Part shown: piece after piece, positions 34,504 to 44,153 of the stretch
Position numbering within the stretch: position 1 is the stretch's first letter
How the letters are laid out: each line of letters opens with the position of its first letter
Source of the DNA: JAFGUF01 sp040883315
Lineage (GTDB): Bacteria > Bacillota > Clostridia > Christensenellales > UMGS416
Assembly: GCA_040883315.1 (NCBI GenBank)
Contig: JBFLKU010000018.1
Span: 1 to 64,000, forward strand
Direction of reading: 5' to 3'
DNA: 64,000 bases
Program-made: the position numbers and the translations under genes
Notes under the pieces: model-generated
Seen by the model: only the letters and a program-made list of their open reading frames with translations
Database searches by the model: none
Told to the model about the DNA's origin: nothing

Positions 34504-36666
34504 TTAGTCCATTAGTGATTGTATTCTTGCGTATGCACTTCTGTATACTTCAATGAATACTTTGCCGCCTAATTCGTTGTACAGATAGTCTATTACTTCA
34601 TCTTTAGACATCAGCTTCTCGCCATTTGCGTTTGTTCCGCCGAATCCATAGATTACATAGTCTGTGAAGAATATGCGGTCTGTATCGTTGTTACCATTTT
34701 TGAATGCTACATTCAAGTCACTGCAGTTATCTTGAAGCAATGCTTCCTCTTCAGCTGTCAATGGGAATGCAGATGGTACTAATGGTCTGTAGCCTTCCGG
34801 TGCAGTAGCAGCATCAACCACCAAGTGTCTTACTGTACCTAGGTCAACTGCTCTTAGAACTAAGGATAACCCAACCTTACCTGCATCTGCTGTTGTTTGG
34901 TATTCCATGCCTTGCTCTTTAACATAGCCTATTGGGAATGTTGCACCCAGCCACATACGATAGTAGTTTGTATAGTTGCCGCTTGCCAGGTTTGTCAGCT
35001 CATCAATAGCTGCATCTGATAGTTTTGGAACCATTTCTCCACGGTATTCTATTTCGCCGTCTATCCATGCATCGGGACCATAGCTCATCAGTTTGTTGCC
35101 TTCTTCTGAGTATTGGTAGTCAAAGAGTGCCAATGCTCTGTTTAGTTTTGCTTCGTCGTCAGCTACTGTGCTTAGGATTGACCAGCCATTTGGTTTTACT
35201 GAACGCCATGATGTCAATAATCCATAATAGTTTCCGTCTCCATCCCAGTCAGCTACCGGAGGAATTACAGAAGTGAAATTAAATCCTTCTATATTTACTG
35301 TGTCATTATAAACTGTAGTTGTTTGTACATAGTCAAATGTCATAAATCCTAGGTTATCATTCAGCAGTCTTGCACGGTGGTCTCCACCATTTAATCCGGC
35401 TGTTGATTCATCTTTATCAAAGTCTTGAAGTATCAAGCCCTCTTTATAAAGCATGTTTAGTCTTTCTACGCCATCTACTAGCTCCGGTTGGAATCTTCCG
35501 TCTTGAAGCTCGCCGTTTTCATCAATATAGAGCCAGTTGCTTCTTGATTCCAGTCCTTTAACTCCCCAGATATTCATCAATGAGAACATTTGTTGAACAC
35601 GTCCAGCTTGATACTTTCTTACAAAGAAAGGTACTGCGTCATATTCGCTTTGTCCTGTTAATAATTTTGTATTTGCCAGCACGCAGCGCATTAGTGCAAC
35701 AAGCTCGTCTGCATTGTATGCAGCGTCTTGTCCGCAGAATAGGTCCGAACGCTTTGCATATACGCCTGCATATGTTGTGTCGATGTAGTCTTTTAGTGCT
35801 TGAACCAAGCTAGCGCCGTCTTTTTTAGCCAGTTCGTTTTGAATTGAGATAATGTTCTTGTCATATTTAACATTTATGTCTTGTGTGCCAGATCCATCTG
35901 CTTTTACAGCTGATATAGTTGTATCTAGTGCTTCAGGCATATATGGTGTATAATATGTGTCTACTACGCGGTCGGTATTGTACTCTGTGCTGTCGTCGTC
36001 AAGCAGCATTTGTACCCAGTCAACACGCATAATCATCATGCGTTCAACGTCATCATATCCGTCAAAGTATGGTGCAACATATATGTGTCCGTCGCCTGTA
36101 GTAATGGATTCTTTAACAATGCTGTTTGCATCTAGGAATGCACTGAAGTTTGGCATTATGTCAAGATAATCATCAAGTGCTAGGAATGTACCGTTGGTAA
36201 CTGCATTTCTGTTTACGTCAGTTAGGTTGCCAACCATAATATCTACGCCTTCAAATCCTTCGGCTTCCTTAGTAGAAAATGCTGCAGAAATATCCTTTGC
36301 ATCTGTTGGGGTAACGTCATTAATTGTGAAGTTAAGTTTTTCTTGAAGTGCAGCCCACACTGGCTTCCAGTCTCCTTCACGATATACGTTGCCATCAGCA
36401 GCTGCATATTCTGCTTGTGGCTTTCCTGAACCTTCGCCTACAGTATATTTCATTCCTATACCGTTCTTGTAGAATACTGCCATATTCAACTCTACCGATT
36501 CAGATGTGTCGTATATATCAATACCCGGTTCTTCTGTTGAATCTGCTGGTGCTTTGGTTGCTTCTGGTTTAGGCTCTTCCGTCATTGTTGGATCTACCTT
36601 AACACAGCCGCTAACTGTTGTCAGCAACATGGCGATTACTAGAATTAATAATCCTACCTTTTTCAT
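34504..36666 (-). CDS. Large oligosaccharide-binding lipoprotein of CUT1 ABC transporter, LplA-like
   Basis: Exported binding protein of 720 aa. The signal peptide ends at a lipobox with cysteine 21 (TVSGC), followed by a Thr/Pro/Glu-rich linker to about residue 55. The rest is a family-1-type solute-binding fold, unusually large compared with the 420-550 aa norm; large binding proteins of the LplA kind go with LplB/LplC permeases and take up pectin or mannan-type oligosaccharides. The permease pair directly upstream is LplB/LplC-like. Expected ligand is oligogalacturonide or rhamnogalacturonide, from the GH28/GH105 genes downstream. AGGAGG precedes the ATG. Confidence 0.88.
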   Translation of the reverse strand: MKKVGLLILVIAMLLTTVSGCVKVDPTMTEEPKPEATKAPADSTEEPGIDIYDTSESVELNMAVFYKNGIGMKYTVGEGSGKPQAEYAAADGNVYREGDWKPVWAALQEKLNFTINDVTPTDAKDISAAFSTKEAEGFEGVDIMVGNLTDVNRNAVTNGTFLALDDYLDIMPNFSAFLDANSIVKESITTGDGHIYVAPYFDGYDDVERMMIMRVDWVQMLLDDDSTEYNTDRVVDTYYTPYMPEALDTTISAVKADGSGTQDINVKYDKNIISIQNELAKKDGASLVQALKDYIDTTYAGVYAKRSDLFCGQDAAYNADELVALMRCVLANTKLLTGQSEYDAVPFFVRKYQAGRVQQMFSLMNIWGVKGLESRSNWLYIDENGELQDGRFQPELVDGVERLNMLYKEGLILQDFDKDESTAGLNGGDHRARLLNDNLGFMTFDYVQTTTVYNDTVNIEGFNFTSVIPPVADWDGDGNYYGLLTSWRSVKPNGWSILSTVADDEAKLNRALALFDYQYSEEGNKLMSYGPDAWIDGEIEYRGEMVPKLSDAAIDELTNLASGNYTNYYRMWLGATFPIGYVKEQGMEYQTTADAGKVGLSLVLRAVDLGTVRHLVVDAATAPEGYRPLVPSAFPLTAEEEALLQDNCSDLNVAFKNGNNDTDRIFFTDYVIYGFGGTNANGEKLMSKDEVIDYLYNELGGKVFIEVYRSAYARIQSLMD

Positions 36667-36723
36667 AGTTTCTTTTCCTCCTGTTATTTTTAATGCTCTT
36701 GTCGAGCAAACTCTTCAATAAAT

Positions 36724-37605
36724 TTATTCTTTTACGCCGCCTACATTTACACCCTTAGCAAAATACTTTTGTATATAAGGATATATTATGATTATCGGAA
36801 TAATTGCACACACAACCATCGCATATATCAATGATTCCGGTGCATATACTGTTGAAGGCTCATATTCCAGCCCCATTATTTCCTCCAGCTGGTCTCTGAT
36901 GAAAACCTGCAGAGGCCATTCATTCCTGTTTCGTGTCATAGTTCTTGCCCAGAAATATCCATTCCATCTGCTTATTCCAAAAAACAAGCCGACTGTTGCA
37001 ATTGTAGATTTTGACATGGGAATAAACACTTTTGAAAGCAGCTGAAAGTCATTTGCTCCATCCACTATTCCCGCCTCTTCTATCTCGTACGGCACGTTTT
37101 CAAATGCGTTTCTCAAAAGTACAACATTGAATGCAGCCATACCCATGGCTATTACAATCAGCCATTTATCATCTGCTACTCCAATAGCACCGAATATATT
37201 TTGTGTGGCTTTATAGTTTAAAAACTGTGGTACCAACCCTGCAGAAAACCATAACGTAAATACCAGATAAAAATTCAGACCTCTGCGGAATATCAGCCTG
37301 TTTTTAGACAAGGCGTATGCACCAAGTATAGATGTTCCCAGTGCCCAGATTGTTCCGTAGAATGTAACAAACAGCGTATTTGAATAGCTTATCCAAAAGC
37401 GTTTCATATAGATAATGTCTCTGAATGCATCGAACTGTAAATTAACAGGGAAAAGCACAACTTCTCCTTGATAATACGCAGCTTTATCGCTGACGGCAGC
37501 TGAGATTGCATACACGAAAGGATACAAACACATTAATGCGAAAATCGTCAAAAATGTATATGCTAATACTTTAAATATAATCTCTGTAGTATCTAGTCGC
37601 TTCAT
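36724..37605 (-). CDS. CUT1 sugar ABC permease, LplC/YtcP-like
   Basis: Membrane permease of 293 aa with six helices. The EAA loop is AFENVPYEIEEAGIVDGANDFQLLSKVFIPMSK (about residues 167-199), and the C-terminus ENDS in FAKGVNVGGVKE, the G-V-x-x-G-x-x-K-G/E ending typical of LplC/YtcP proteins. It pairs with the LplB-like permease 11 bases upstream to import oligosaccharides. AGGAGG precedes the start. The ATPase partner could be either MsmX-type copy in this operon. Confidence 0.92.
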   Translation of the reverse strand: MKRLDTTEIIFKVLAYTFLTIFALMCLYPFVYAISAAVSDKAAYYQGEVVLFPVNLQFDAFRDIIYMKRFWISYSNTLFVTFYGTIWALGTSILGAYALSKNRLIFRRGLNFYLVFTLWFSAGLVPQFLNYKATQNIFGAIGVADDKWLIVIAMGMAAFNVVLLRNAFENVPYEIEEAGIVDGANDFQLLSKVFIPMSKSTIATVGLFFGISRWNGYFWARTMTRNRNEWPLQVFIRDQLEEIMGLEYEPSTVYAPESLIYAMVVCAIIPIIIIYPYIQKYFAKGVNVGGVKE

Positions 37606-37616
37606 ACCCTTCCTCC

Positions 37617-38642
37617 TTAGTACAATGATGTATCAGAAACTTTTTTACTTATAAGGTTTGCACCCATAACCAAAAGCATTGATGTTACTGCGTTTATCAT
37701 ATCCGCTGCTGATGCAAGTGACTGATTGGTTTGTCCTCCTGCGCTGATGCCTGCCCTTTGGAAAACATAAGTAGAGACAACATCGGCTGTGCTGTATGTG
37801 TACGAATTATATAGAAGCAGAACTTTTTCGTATCCTATCATCAGCAGTCGTCCTATCTGCATAATCAGCATAATTGTGATTGTAGATAATATGCCCGGCA
37901 AAACCACATGCTTTAGCTGCTGCATCTTTGTTGCTCCGTCTATCCTTGCGGCTTCATAGCTGGTTGGTGAAATGCTGATAATAGCTGCAAAATAAACTAT
38001 CGAGCCATATCCTGCCATCTCCCATATTCCGGACACCTGATATATTGCACGGAAATACTTTGGAATATAAAGCATGCCCGTTATGGCATCCTCTGCCGGC
38101 ACCATCCCTATCTTCACCAGCAGCTGAGCAATTACGCCCGGCTCCGAGAAAACGCTGCCGCCCTTCAAAAGCATGGTAACCAATGTTGTAATTACAACTG
38201 TAGATACGAACCTCGGCAGGTATGTTGCTATCTGAAGTACACTTCTATATCCATTGGAATTAATCTCATTGAAAAACAATGCCAGAATTATTGGAAAAGG
38301 AAACCCAAAAAGCAGCGAATAAAAGCTTAATAGGAATGTATTTCTGAATGCCTGCCAAAACCCTGCCGAGTCTGCACCGAATACCAGATTGTAAAAATGC
38401 TGGAATCCTACGAAATTCCGGCTGAGTATATCAGAGGTGGTATCTGATGTTTTAAATGCTGTCAGCAGTCCATATAGCGGAAAATATCTCCAGAACAGAA
38501 AAACAAGCACCAAAGGAAGCAGCATCACATATAGCCGCCAGTCCTTTATTATTTTTCTCGCTACATCTGTCCAGTAGTTTTTCTCGATTTTATCCTGAAT
38601 TTTTATTTGTTCAGGAGTCAATTCTTCACGCTTTTTTGCCAT
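37617..38642 (-). CDS. CUT1 sugar ABC permease, LplB-like
   Basis: Membrane permease of 341 aa. A charged N-terminal 30 residues precede the first helix; RYFPLYGLLTAFKTSD and the EAA loop SYEAARIDGATKMQQLKHVVLPGI (about residues 229-252) are typical of LplB/YteP. VSTYVFQRAGISAGGQTNQSLA near the end is the conserved C-terminal stretch. It overlaps the upstream membrane gene by 17 bases and has GGAGGAG before its ATG. LplB/LplC-type pairs move pectin-derived or other plant oligosaccharides. Confidence 0.92.
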   Translation of the reverse strand: MAKKREELTPEQIKIQDKIEKNYWTDVARKIIKDWRLYVMLLPLVLVFLFWRYFPLYGLLTAFKTSDTTSDILSRNFVGFQHFYNLVFGADSAGFWQAFRNTFLLSFYSLLFGFPFPIILALFFNEINSNGYRSVLQIATYLPRFVSTVVITTLVTMLLKGGSVFSEPGVIAQLLVKIGMVPAEDAITGMLYIPKYFRAIYQVSGIWEMAGYGSIVYFAAIISISPTSYEAARIDGATKMQQLKHVVLPGILSTITIMLIMQIGRLLMIGYEKVLLLYNSYTYSTADVVSTYVFQRAGISAGGQTNQSLASAADMINAVTSMLLVMGANLISKKVSDTSLY

Positions 38643-39216
38643 TCCTTTGCTCCTCCTCGGCAGCTATCCTCTTTAAATAAATCATTTGATCTTCAAATAC
38701 TCCATCTTGTCTTCTGGCAACCCATAGTATCACTACAGCCATCACTCCGCTTAATGCATCAGTGGTGAAATAACGAACCATATTGTCAAAAAACGGCTTG
38801 TATCCAAATGTAAATGCCAAAACACTTCTGCCTAAATTCATTAAAATATATCCCGATAATACATAAAAAACTACTAATAATAAGCTTATCCTTATCAATT
38901 CCTTGCCCCAAAATCTGAACCATAAAAGATTTATTACTATAAATAAATTCCCTACTATATATATAATGTATACATCCCAAGATGCACTATTGAGTGCACA
39001 ATACACCACAGCACCTATCACTGCTAAAGCCGAACCTATTGCTCCATGTCGCATCATGGCTATCAATGTGATAGGCAGTACCAGCGAGATAGTAAATAAC
39101 TCCCGCGGGAATGCATTAAGAACCAGCTTTCCTGCAATCTCTAGAGCAATCAAAATAAGCGACAATATAATCATATCGATTAATACATATTGTTCTTTTG
39201 TGATTTGCTTTTTCAT
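38626..39216 (-). CDS. Membrane protein of unknown function (196 aa), ECF S-component-like outline
   Basis: Not firmly recognised. It has five to six hydrophobic helices with short loops and a cytoplasmic charged C-terminus (RRQDGVFEDQMIYLKRIAAEEE). Size and helix pattern recall small substrate-binding S components of ECF transporters, but no defining motif is visible. It lies between the MsmX-type ATPase (37-base gap) and LplB (17-base overlap), so it is fully inside the transporter cluster. Function unknown. Confidence 0.72.
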   Translation of the reverse strand: MKKQITKEQYVLIDMIILSLILIALEIAGKLVLNAFPRELFTISLVLPITLIAMMRHGAIGSALAVIGAVVYCALNSASWDVYIIYIVGNLFIVINLLWFRFWGKELIRISLLLVVFYVLSGYILMNLGRSVLAFTFGYKPFFDNMVRYFTTDALSGVMAVVILWVARRQDGVFEDQMIYLKRIAAEEEQRNGKKA

Positions 39217-39253
39217 GCTATCTGCCTGCTCTTCCTTTTTTAAGCTCTATATT

Positions 39254-40372
39254 CTATGCTTTCTCGCAGCCGTTGCACAGAATCTTTCCGCTCTCAGCCT
39301 CAAATAGGCATATTGATGAAACGGGTATAATTATCTTTATGCTGCTGTCTATTTCCGGTATATCATATGGTGATACTTTAATTATTATTTTATGATCACC
39401 AAGCTGTGCATATACGTTAACATTGTCTCCTAATAGCTCGCTCAGTAATACCTTTACCTCTAGTTCTATGCCTTCTTGATTATCCTTCGCATTTTTCTGC
39501 AAAATTGCAGCTTCTGGCCTAAAGCCTAATTCTATGCTTTGCCCATCTATATTGGATGAAATCTCTTCTTTCATCTCATTAATGTATATCGCTTTTCTCA
39601 TGCCGTCAGGATATAGCCTGCCATCCTTCGTAGTGCATGGAATAAAATTCATGGGCGGCTCACCAATGAAGCCCGCAACAAATTTATTGACTGGGCGAAA
39701 ATATAAATCTCTTGGTGTTCCTATTTGCTGTATCACACCTTTATCCATAACCACTATTCTATCCGCCATAGTCATAGCTTCTGTTTGGTCGTGAGTAACA
39801 TATATAGTGGTGGCTCCAATTCGTCTATGTATCTGAAGCAGTTCGCTTCTCATGGTCACCCGCTGTTTTGCATCTAGATTGGATAAAGGTTCATCCATCA
39901 AGAAAACTTCAACGTGCCTTATAATAGCTCTTCCCACTGCCACACGCTGGCGCTGCCCGCCCGATAGCTCTCTAGGTTTTCTATCCAAGTATTCTGTCAG
40001 CCCCAAAATCTTTGCTGTTCTCACTACTCTTTGTTCTATTAAATCCTTATCTATTCCTTTTAGCGTAAGACCAAATGACATATTGTCGTAGACTGACAAA
40101 TGAGGATATAGTGCATATGATTGGAAAACCATGGCTACGCCTCTGTCCCTTGGAGTTTTATGATTTGCAAATACATCATTGATATAGAGCTTCCCTGCGG
40201 TTATGTCCTCTAGCCCTGCTATCATTCGCAAAGTAGTGGATTTGCCGCAGCCCGAAGGACCAACAAATACTATAAACTCGCCCTTTTTTATTTCCAGTGA
40301 AAAGTCATGCACTGCATGGAATCCGTTGCTGCTATATACTTTATTTATATTTTTCAGTCTTATGTGCGCCAT
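39254..40372 (-). CDS. MsmX/UgpC-type sugar ABC transporter ATPase (copy A)
   Basis: Cytoplasmic ATPase of 372 aa. Walker A GPSGCGKSTTLRMIAGLE, signature ELSGGQRQRVAVGRAII, Walker B VFLMDEPLSNLDAKQR and H-loop YVTHDQTEAMTMADR are intact; the MalK-type OB domain covers about residues 235-360. It is adjacent to the LplB/LplC permease genes and is the likelier energy source for them. It shares the ATPase core with copy B at 32336-33406 but differs in the regulatory domain (LGFRPEAAILQ against VRPENIRQ). GGAGGACG precedes the ATG. Confidence 0.93.
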   Translation of the reverse strand: MAHIRLKNINKVYSSNGFHAVHDFSLEIKKGEFIVFVGPSGCGKSTTLRMIAGLEDITAGKLYINDVFANHKTPRDRGVAMVFQSYALYPHLSVYDNMSFGLTLKGIDKDLIEQRVVRTAKILGLTEYLDRKPRELSGGQRQRVAVGRAIIRHVEVFLMDEPLSNLDAKQRVTMRSELLQIHRRIGATTIYVTHDQTEAMTMADRIVVMDKGVIQQIGTPRDLYFRPVNKFVAGFIGEPPMNFIPCTTKDGRLYPDGMRKAIYINEMKEEISSNIDGQSIELGFRPEAAILQKNAKDNQEGIELEVKVLLSELLGDNVNVYAQLGDHKIIIKVSPYDIPEIDSSIKIIIPVSSICLFEAESGKILCNGCEKA

Positions 40373-40411
40373 TTATCGTCCTCCAAACAACAATTGTATG
40401 TATTATCGTTA

Positions 40412-41251
40412 TCACATTTTTTTCCATTTTTCTCTTAAAAGCTTTATGCTATCTTTAATATCTTCTTTTTTTGTTCCTTCCAGTATCAGAATTGCATCTT
40501 TGTTATATTCTTTTATTCGAGACAAAATTCCTTCATAGTCCATGTCGCCTTTGCCGACTGAGCATTGTGCGTATGTGTTGTGTTTAAATTCACAGTCTTT
40601 TATATGGAAACAATGTATCTTTTTATCAAATATACTTAGTCCTTCATCTAGTATATCTAAATAATTTCTATAGTTTTCATTGTCCAAGAAATTATAAATA
40701 TCAAATATAATTTTTATATTTTCCTTATCTATTTTCTTTATTGCCTTGTCCAGAGTTTTCACATCGTGGCATACATGCCCGCTTGCACCTTCTATTCCAA
40801 CAAACGCTCCATGCTCTGCCGCTGTATCGCATAGTCTTGAAAAAGCGGAAACCACTTTATCCAGTGCCTCTTCTGTTCGGTTTTTCGGGTGGTATATCCA
40901 CGGTTCATCACTGTATGAGCCCGTTTCAGATCCTACTACTTGGCTGCCCATCAGCTTTGCTGTCCTCAGATAATTGCAAAATATTTCATATCCATGCTCC
41001 ACTTTGCCTGCATCGCTATGCACAGGGTTGAAATATGCCCCTACTACATCAATTGAGAGGTTTGCTTTTCTAAATTCTTCTCCTATTTCTTGTGCTCTTT
41101 TTTCTGTAATCGCTTTGGGCTGCTTCATTATGTCATCAAATGACTTATAGCAAACCAGCTGTGCTCCATCCGCACCTGCATCTTTCAGGCTTTTTATAAT
41201 ATTTTCTGTGCCCTTTACACCTAAGTCATGTGCACGCACGCATATCCGCAT
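40412..41251 (-). CDS. TIM-barrel sugar isomerase/epimerase (AP-endonuclease 2 family)
   Basis: Soluble enzyme of 279 aa of the xylose-isomerase-like TIM-barrel superfamily. Conserved metal-ligand regions are GIEGASGHVCHD, IIFDIYNFLD, CFHIKDCEF and ILILEGTK. Such proteins isomerise or epimerise keto sugars and sugar acids. Between uxaC and the transporter genes it could supply a uronate or rhamnose interconversion; substrate unknown. It is 12 bases after uxaC, with a GGAGG site. Confidence 0.85.
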   Translation of the reverse strand: MRICVRAHDLGVKGTENIIKSLKDAGADGAQLVCYKSFDDIMKQPKAITEKRAQEIGEEFRKANLSIDVVGAYFNPVHSDAGKVEHGYEIFCNYLRTAKLMGSQVVGSETGSYSDEPWIYHPKNRTEEALDKVVSAFSRLCDTAAEHGAFVGIEGASGHVCHDVKTLDKAIKKIDKENIKIIFDIYNFLDNENYRNYLDILDEGLSIFDKKIHCFHIKDCEFKHNTYAQCSVGKGDMDYEGILSRIKEYNKDAILILEGTKKEDIKDSIKLLREKWKKM

Positions 41252-41263
41252 ACTATCCTCCGA

Positions 41264-42658
41264 TTAAAATCCAAAATACTCTTTTGCGTTTTTATATGAT
41301 ATATTCTCTATTAATTCTTTCAGATAGTTAATATCATTCGGATATTCTCCGTCTTCTACCCAATCACCTACTAAATTGCAAAGTATTCTTCTGAAATATT
41401 CATGCCTTGTATATGACAGAAAGCTTCTAGAGTCTGTCAACATTCCTACGAAGTTGCCCAACACAGAAATGCTTGCTAAATTTTTTAGCTGTCTTATCAT
41501 TCCCAGCATTGTGTCGTTATACCACCATGCAGAGCCATGCTGTATCTTGTTTTTGATTCTGCTGCCTTGGAAGCATCCCATCACACTGCATATCATCGCA
41601 TCGTCGTTTGGGTTTAGCGAATATATTATGGTCTTTGGCAGGTTGCTGGATTTCTCCAGCTCGTCTAGCAGCTTTACCAAACCTATAGCAGAGTCTTTTG
41701 TAGAAATGCAGTCAAATCCTGTATCAGCGCCAAGCTGACTAAACATTTTTGTATTGGTATTTCTGATTGTGCCGTAGTGTATCTGCATTACCCAGCCTCT
41801 TTTAGCATATTCCTTGCCCAAAAATACCATCATGGATGTTTTAAACTTCTCAGTTTCTTCTTCTGATGTTTGTTTTCCGCTTAGCTTCTTTTTTAGTATT
41901 TTGTCTATTCCCGCATCATCTGCCAAGTTAAAGGCTATATACTCAAATGCATGATCGCTGACTTTGCATCCGGATTCATCAAAAAAGTTTATTCTCTTTT
42001 CTATCGCTTTTTTCATGTCGTCAAAGCTTGTGATTTTTATTCCTGATACATCGGATAATTTCCCTATATATCCCGTAAATTCATCCTTTTCTATATTCAT
42101 AGCTTTGTCCGGTCTGAATGCCGGCAGTACTTTTACATCGAAGCTTTCATCTTGTGATATTTGCTTATGATATTCTAAAGTATCTATAGGGTCGTCTGTT
42201 GTGCATATTGTTTCTACATTAGAGCTATTTATAATATCTCTTACAGACATTTTCTCCAGTTTCTTGTTGCATATATCCCACACCTTGCTGGCTGTCTCTT
42301 TGCTTAACGCTTCATCATATCCAAAGTATTTTTTCAGCTCCAAATGCGTCCAATGATACAGTGGGTTTCCTATAAGCGAAGGCATAACCTCTGCCCATTT
42401 TTCGAATTTTTCGTAGTCTGTGGCATCGCCTGTGATGTATTTTTCTTCCACGCCGCATGCACGCATGGCTCTCCATTTGTAGTGGTCTCCATACAGCCAT
42501 ACCTGTGTTATATTTCCGTATACTTTATTTTCTGCTATTTCACTAGGATTGATATGACAGTGATAATCAATAATAGGCATTTTTTCAGCAAAATCATGAT
42601 AAAGCTTTTGTGCAGTTTTTGTTTTTAATAAAAAGTCATTGTCTAGAAATCTCTTCAT
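41264..42658 (-). CDS. uxaC: Glucuronate (uronate) isomerase UxaC
   Basis: Cytoplasmic isomerase of 464 aa (E. coli 470). It converts D-galacturonate to D-tagaturonate and D-glucuronate to D-fructuronate, so it serves both branches. The amidohydrolase-like metal site is MPIIDYHCHINPSEIAEN; WKWRAMR-type YKWRAMRACGV and the C-terminal LTDSRSFLSYTRHEYFRRILC are UxaC signatures. It lies 12 bases after uxaA. There is a TAGGAG site. Confidence 0.97.
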   Translation of the reverse strand: MKRFLDNDFLLKTKTAQKLYHDFAEKMPIIDYHCHINPSEIAENKVYGNITQVWLYGDHYKWRAMRACGVEEKYITGDATDYEKFEKWAEVMPSLIGNPLYHWTHLELKKYFGYDEALSKETASKVWDICNKKLEKMSVRDIINSSNVETICTTDDPIDTLEYHKQISQDESFDVKVLPAFRPDKAMNIEKDEFTGYIGKLSDVSGIKITSFDDMKKAIEKRINFFDESGCKVSDHAFEYIAFNLADDAGIDKILKKKLSGKQTSEEETEKFKTSMMVFLGKEYAKRGWVMQIHYGTIRNTNTKMFSQLGADTGFDCISTKDSAIGLVKLLDELEKSSNLPKTIIYSLNPNDDAMICSVMGCFQGSRIKNKIQHGSAWWYNDTMLGMIRQLKNLASISVLGNFVGMLTDSRSFLSYTRHEYFRRILCNLVGDWVEDGEYPNDINYLKELIENISYKNAKEYFGF

Positions 42659-42670
42659 AAATAAATTCTC

Positions 42671-44149
42671 CTATAGAAATACTCCATCTTTAAATATTGA
42701 TATATCTCTAATTCCGTGCTTTTCGTTTTGTGTTTTTATCTCTCCGCTAGCCAATTTTATAACATATTCAAATAAATCCTCAGCTGTTTCATCTATGCTC
42801 TTTCCATTTGCTATATCGCCTGCATTAAAATCTATCCATCTTCTTTTCTTATTAAAAAGCTCGTTATTGGTAGATATCTTCACAGTAGGTGCAGCCCCTC
42901 CGAAGGGAGTGCCTCTGCCTGTTGTAAACAAAACCATCTGTGCACCAGATGCTATAAGTGCAGTAGTCGCCACCAAATCATTGCCCGGTGCAGACAGCAG
43001 CATCAGTCCCTTTTTGTCTATCTCCTGCCCATACTCATATACACCGTTCACTGCCATAGTTCCGCTTTTTGTAGTACAGCCTAGGGACTTTTCTTCCAGA
43101 GTGGTTATTCCGCCGTCTTTGTTGCCTGGTGATGGATTTTCATATACTACCTGATTATGTGAGATATAATACTCTTTGAAGTCGTTTATCATCTCAACTG
43201 TTTCTTCATATAGCTCTCTAGTAGGGCATCTCTCCATCAGCAAAGTTTCTGCCCCGAACATTTCCGGCACTTCCGTCAATATCGTTGTTCCACCCTGCTT
43301 CACCAGCATATCTGAAAATGCACCTACCATAGGATTAGCTGTTATTCCAGAGTATCCATCCGATCCGCCGCATTTCAGACCTACTATCAGCTCAGAAATC
43401 GGTATTTCTTCTCTTTTAGAGAGCTTTGCATATTCCGCTAGTTCCTCCACCATGCCAAGTGCTGTTTCTATCTCGTCCTCTACACTTTGGCATTCTAGAT
43501 ACTTCACTCTTTTGGCGTTTTCTTCACCCACTACCTGCCTAAAGTCTTTTATCAGGTTGTTTTCGCATCCCAGCCCCAGCACCAAAACACCGGCCGCATT
43601 TGGATGACGAACTAATCCCGCCAGAAGCTTTTGAGTGTTCTTTAGGTCGTCTCCTAGCTGTGAGCATCCATAGGGGTGAGTAAAGGCATACACACCGTCC
43701 ACGCTGTCCATATCTTTTGACATATTTTCTATTGTTTTTGCTATTCCATTTATGCATCCAACAGTAGGAATAATCCATATCTCATTTCTGATTCCAGCTT
43801 TTCCGTTTTCTCTTTTGTATCCCCAAAATGTTCTGTCTGTTTTCACTTGGTAGCTGCTGTCTACAGGTTTATATTCATATTCCAGCACCTCATTTAAATT
43901 CGTCTTCAAATTATGCGTATGCACATGCTCGCCTTTTTTTATGTCCGCCGTTGCATGACCTATAGGATAGCCATATTTAATGATATTTTCGCCTTTTTTT
44001 ATATACTTAATTGCAGCCTTGTGTGCCTTGGGAATATCTGAAAGCACACTAATTTTTTCGCCATTTAGCTCTATTTCATCTCCGCTCTCGATGCTTCCAA
44101 TAGCTAGAGCTACATTATCAATCTCATTGATTTTTAATAGTATTGACAT
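42671..44149 (-). CDS. uxaA: Altronate dehydratase UxaA
   Basis: Cytoplasmic Fe-dependent dehydratase of 492 aa (E. coli 495), turning D-altronate into KDG and water. The N-terminal SAF domain (about 1-85) reads DNVALAIGSIESGDEI and GHATADIKKGEHVHTHN. The catalytic part contains GYKRENGKAGIRNEIWIIPTVGC, GCENN, LKCGGSDGYSGITANP and TTGRGTPFGGAAPTVK. It follows uxaB by 4 bases; the ribosome site is weak (GAAAG), so coupling to uxaB translation is likely. Confidence 0.97.
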   Translation of the reverse strand: MSILLKINEIDNVALAIGSIESGDEIELNGEKISVLSDIPKAHKAAIKYIKKGENIIKYGYPIGHATADIKKGEHVHTHNLKTNLNEVLEYEYKPVDSSYQVKTDRTFWGYKRENGKAGIRNEIWIIPTVGCINGIAKTIENMSKDMDSVDGVYAFTHPYGCSQLGDDLKNTQKLLAGLVRHPNAAGVLVLGLGCENNLIKDFRQVVGEENAKRVKYLECQSVEDEIETALGMVEELAEYAKLSKREEIPISELIVGLKCGGSDGYSGITANPMVGAFSDMLVKQGGTTILTEVPEMFGAETLLMERCPTRELYEETVEMINDFKEYYISHNQVVYENPSPGNKDGGITTLEEKSLGCTTKSGTMAVNGVYEYGQEIDKKGLMLLSAPGNDLVATTALIASGAQMVLFTTGRGTPFGGAAPTVKISTNNELFNKKRRWIDFNAGDIANGKSIDETAEDLFEYVIKLASGEIKTQNEKHGIRDISIFKDGVFL

Positions 44150-44153
44150 ATTT

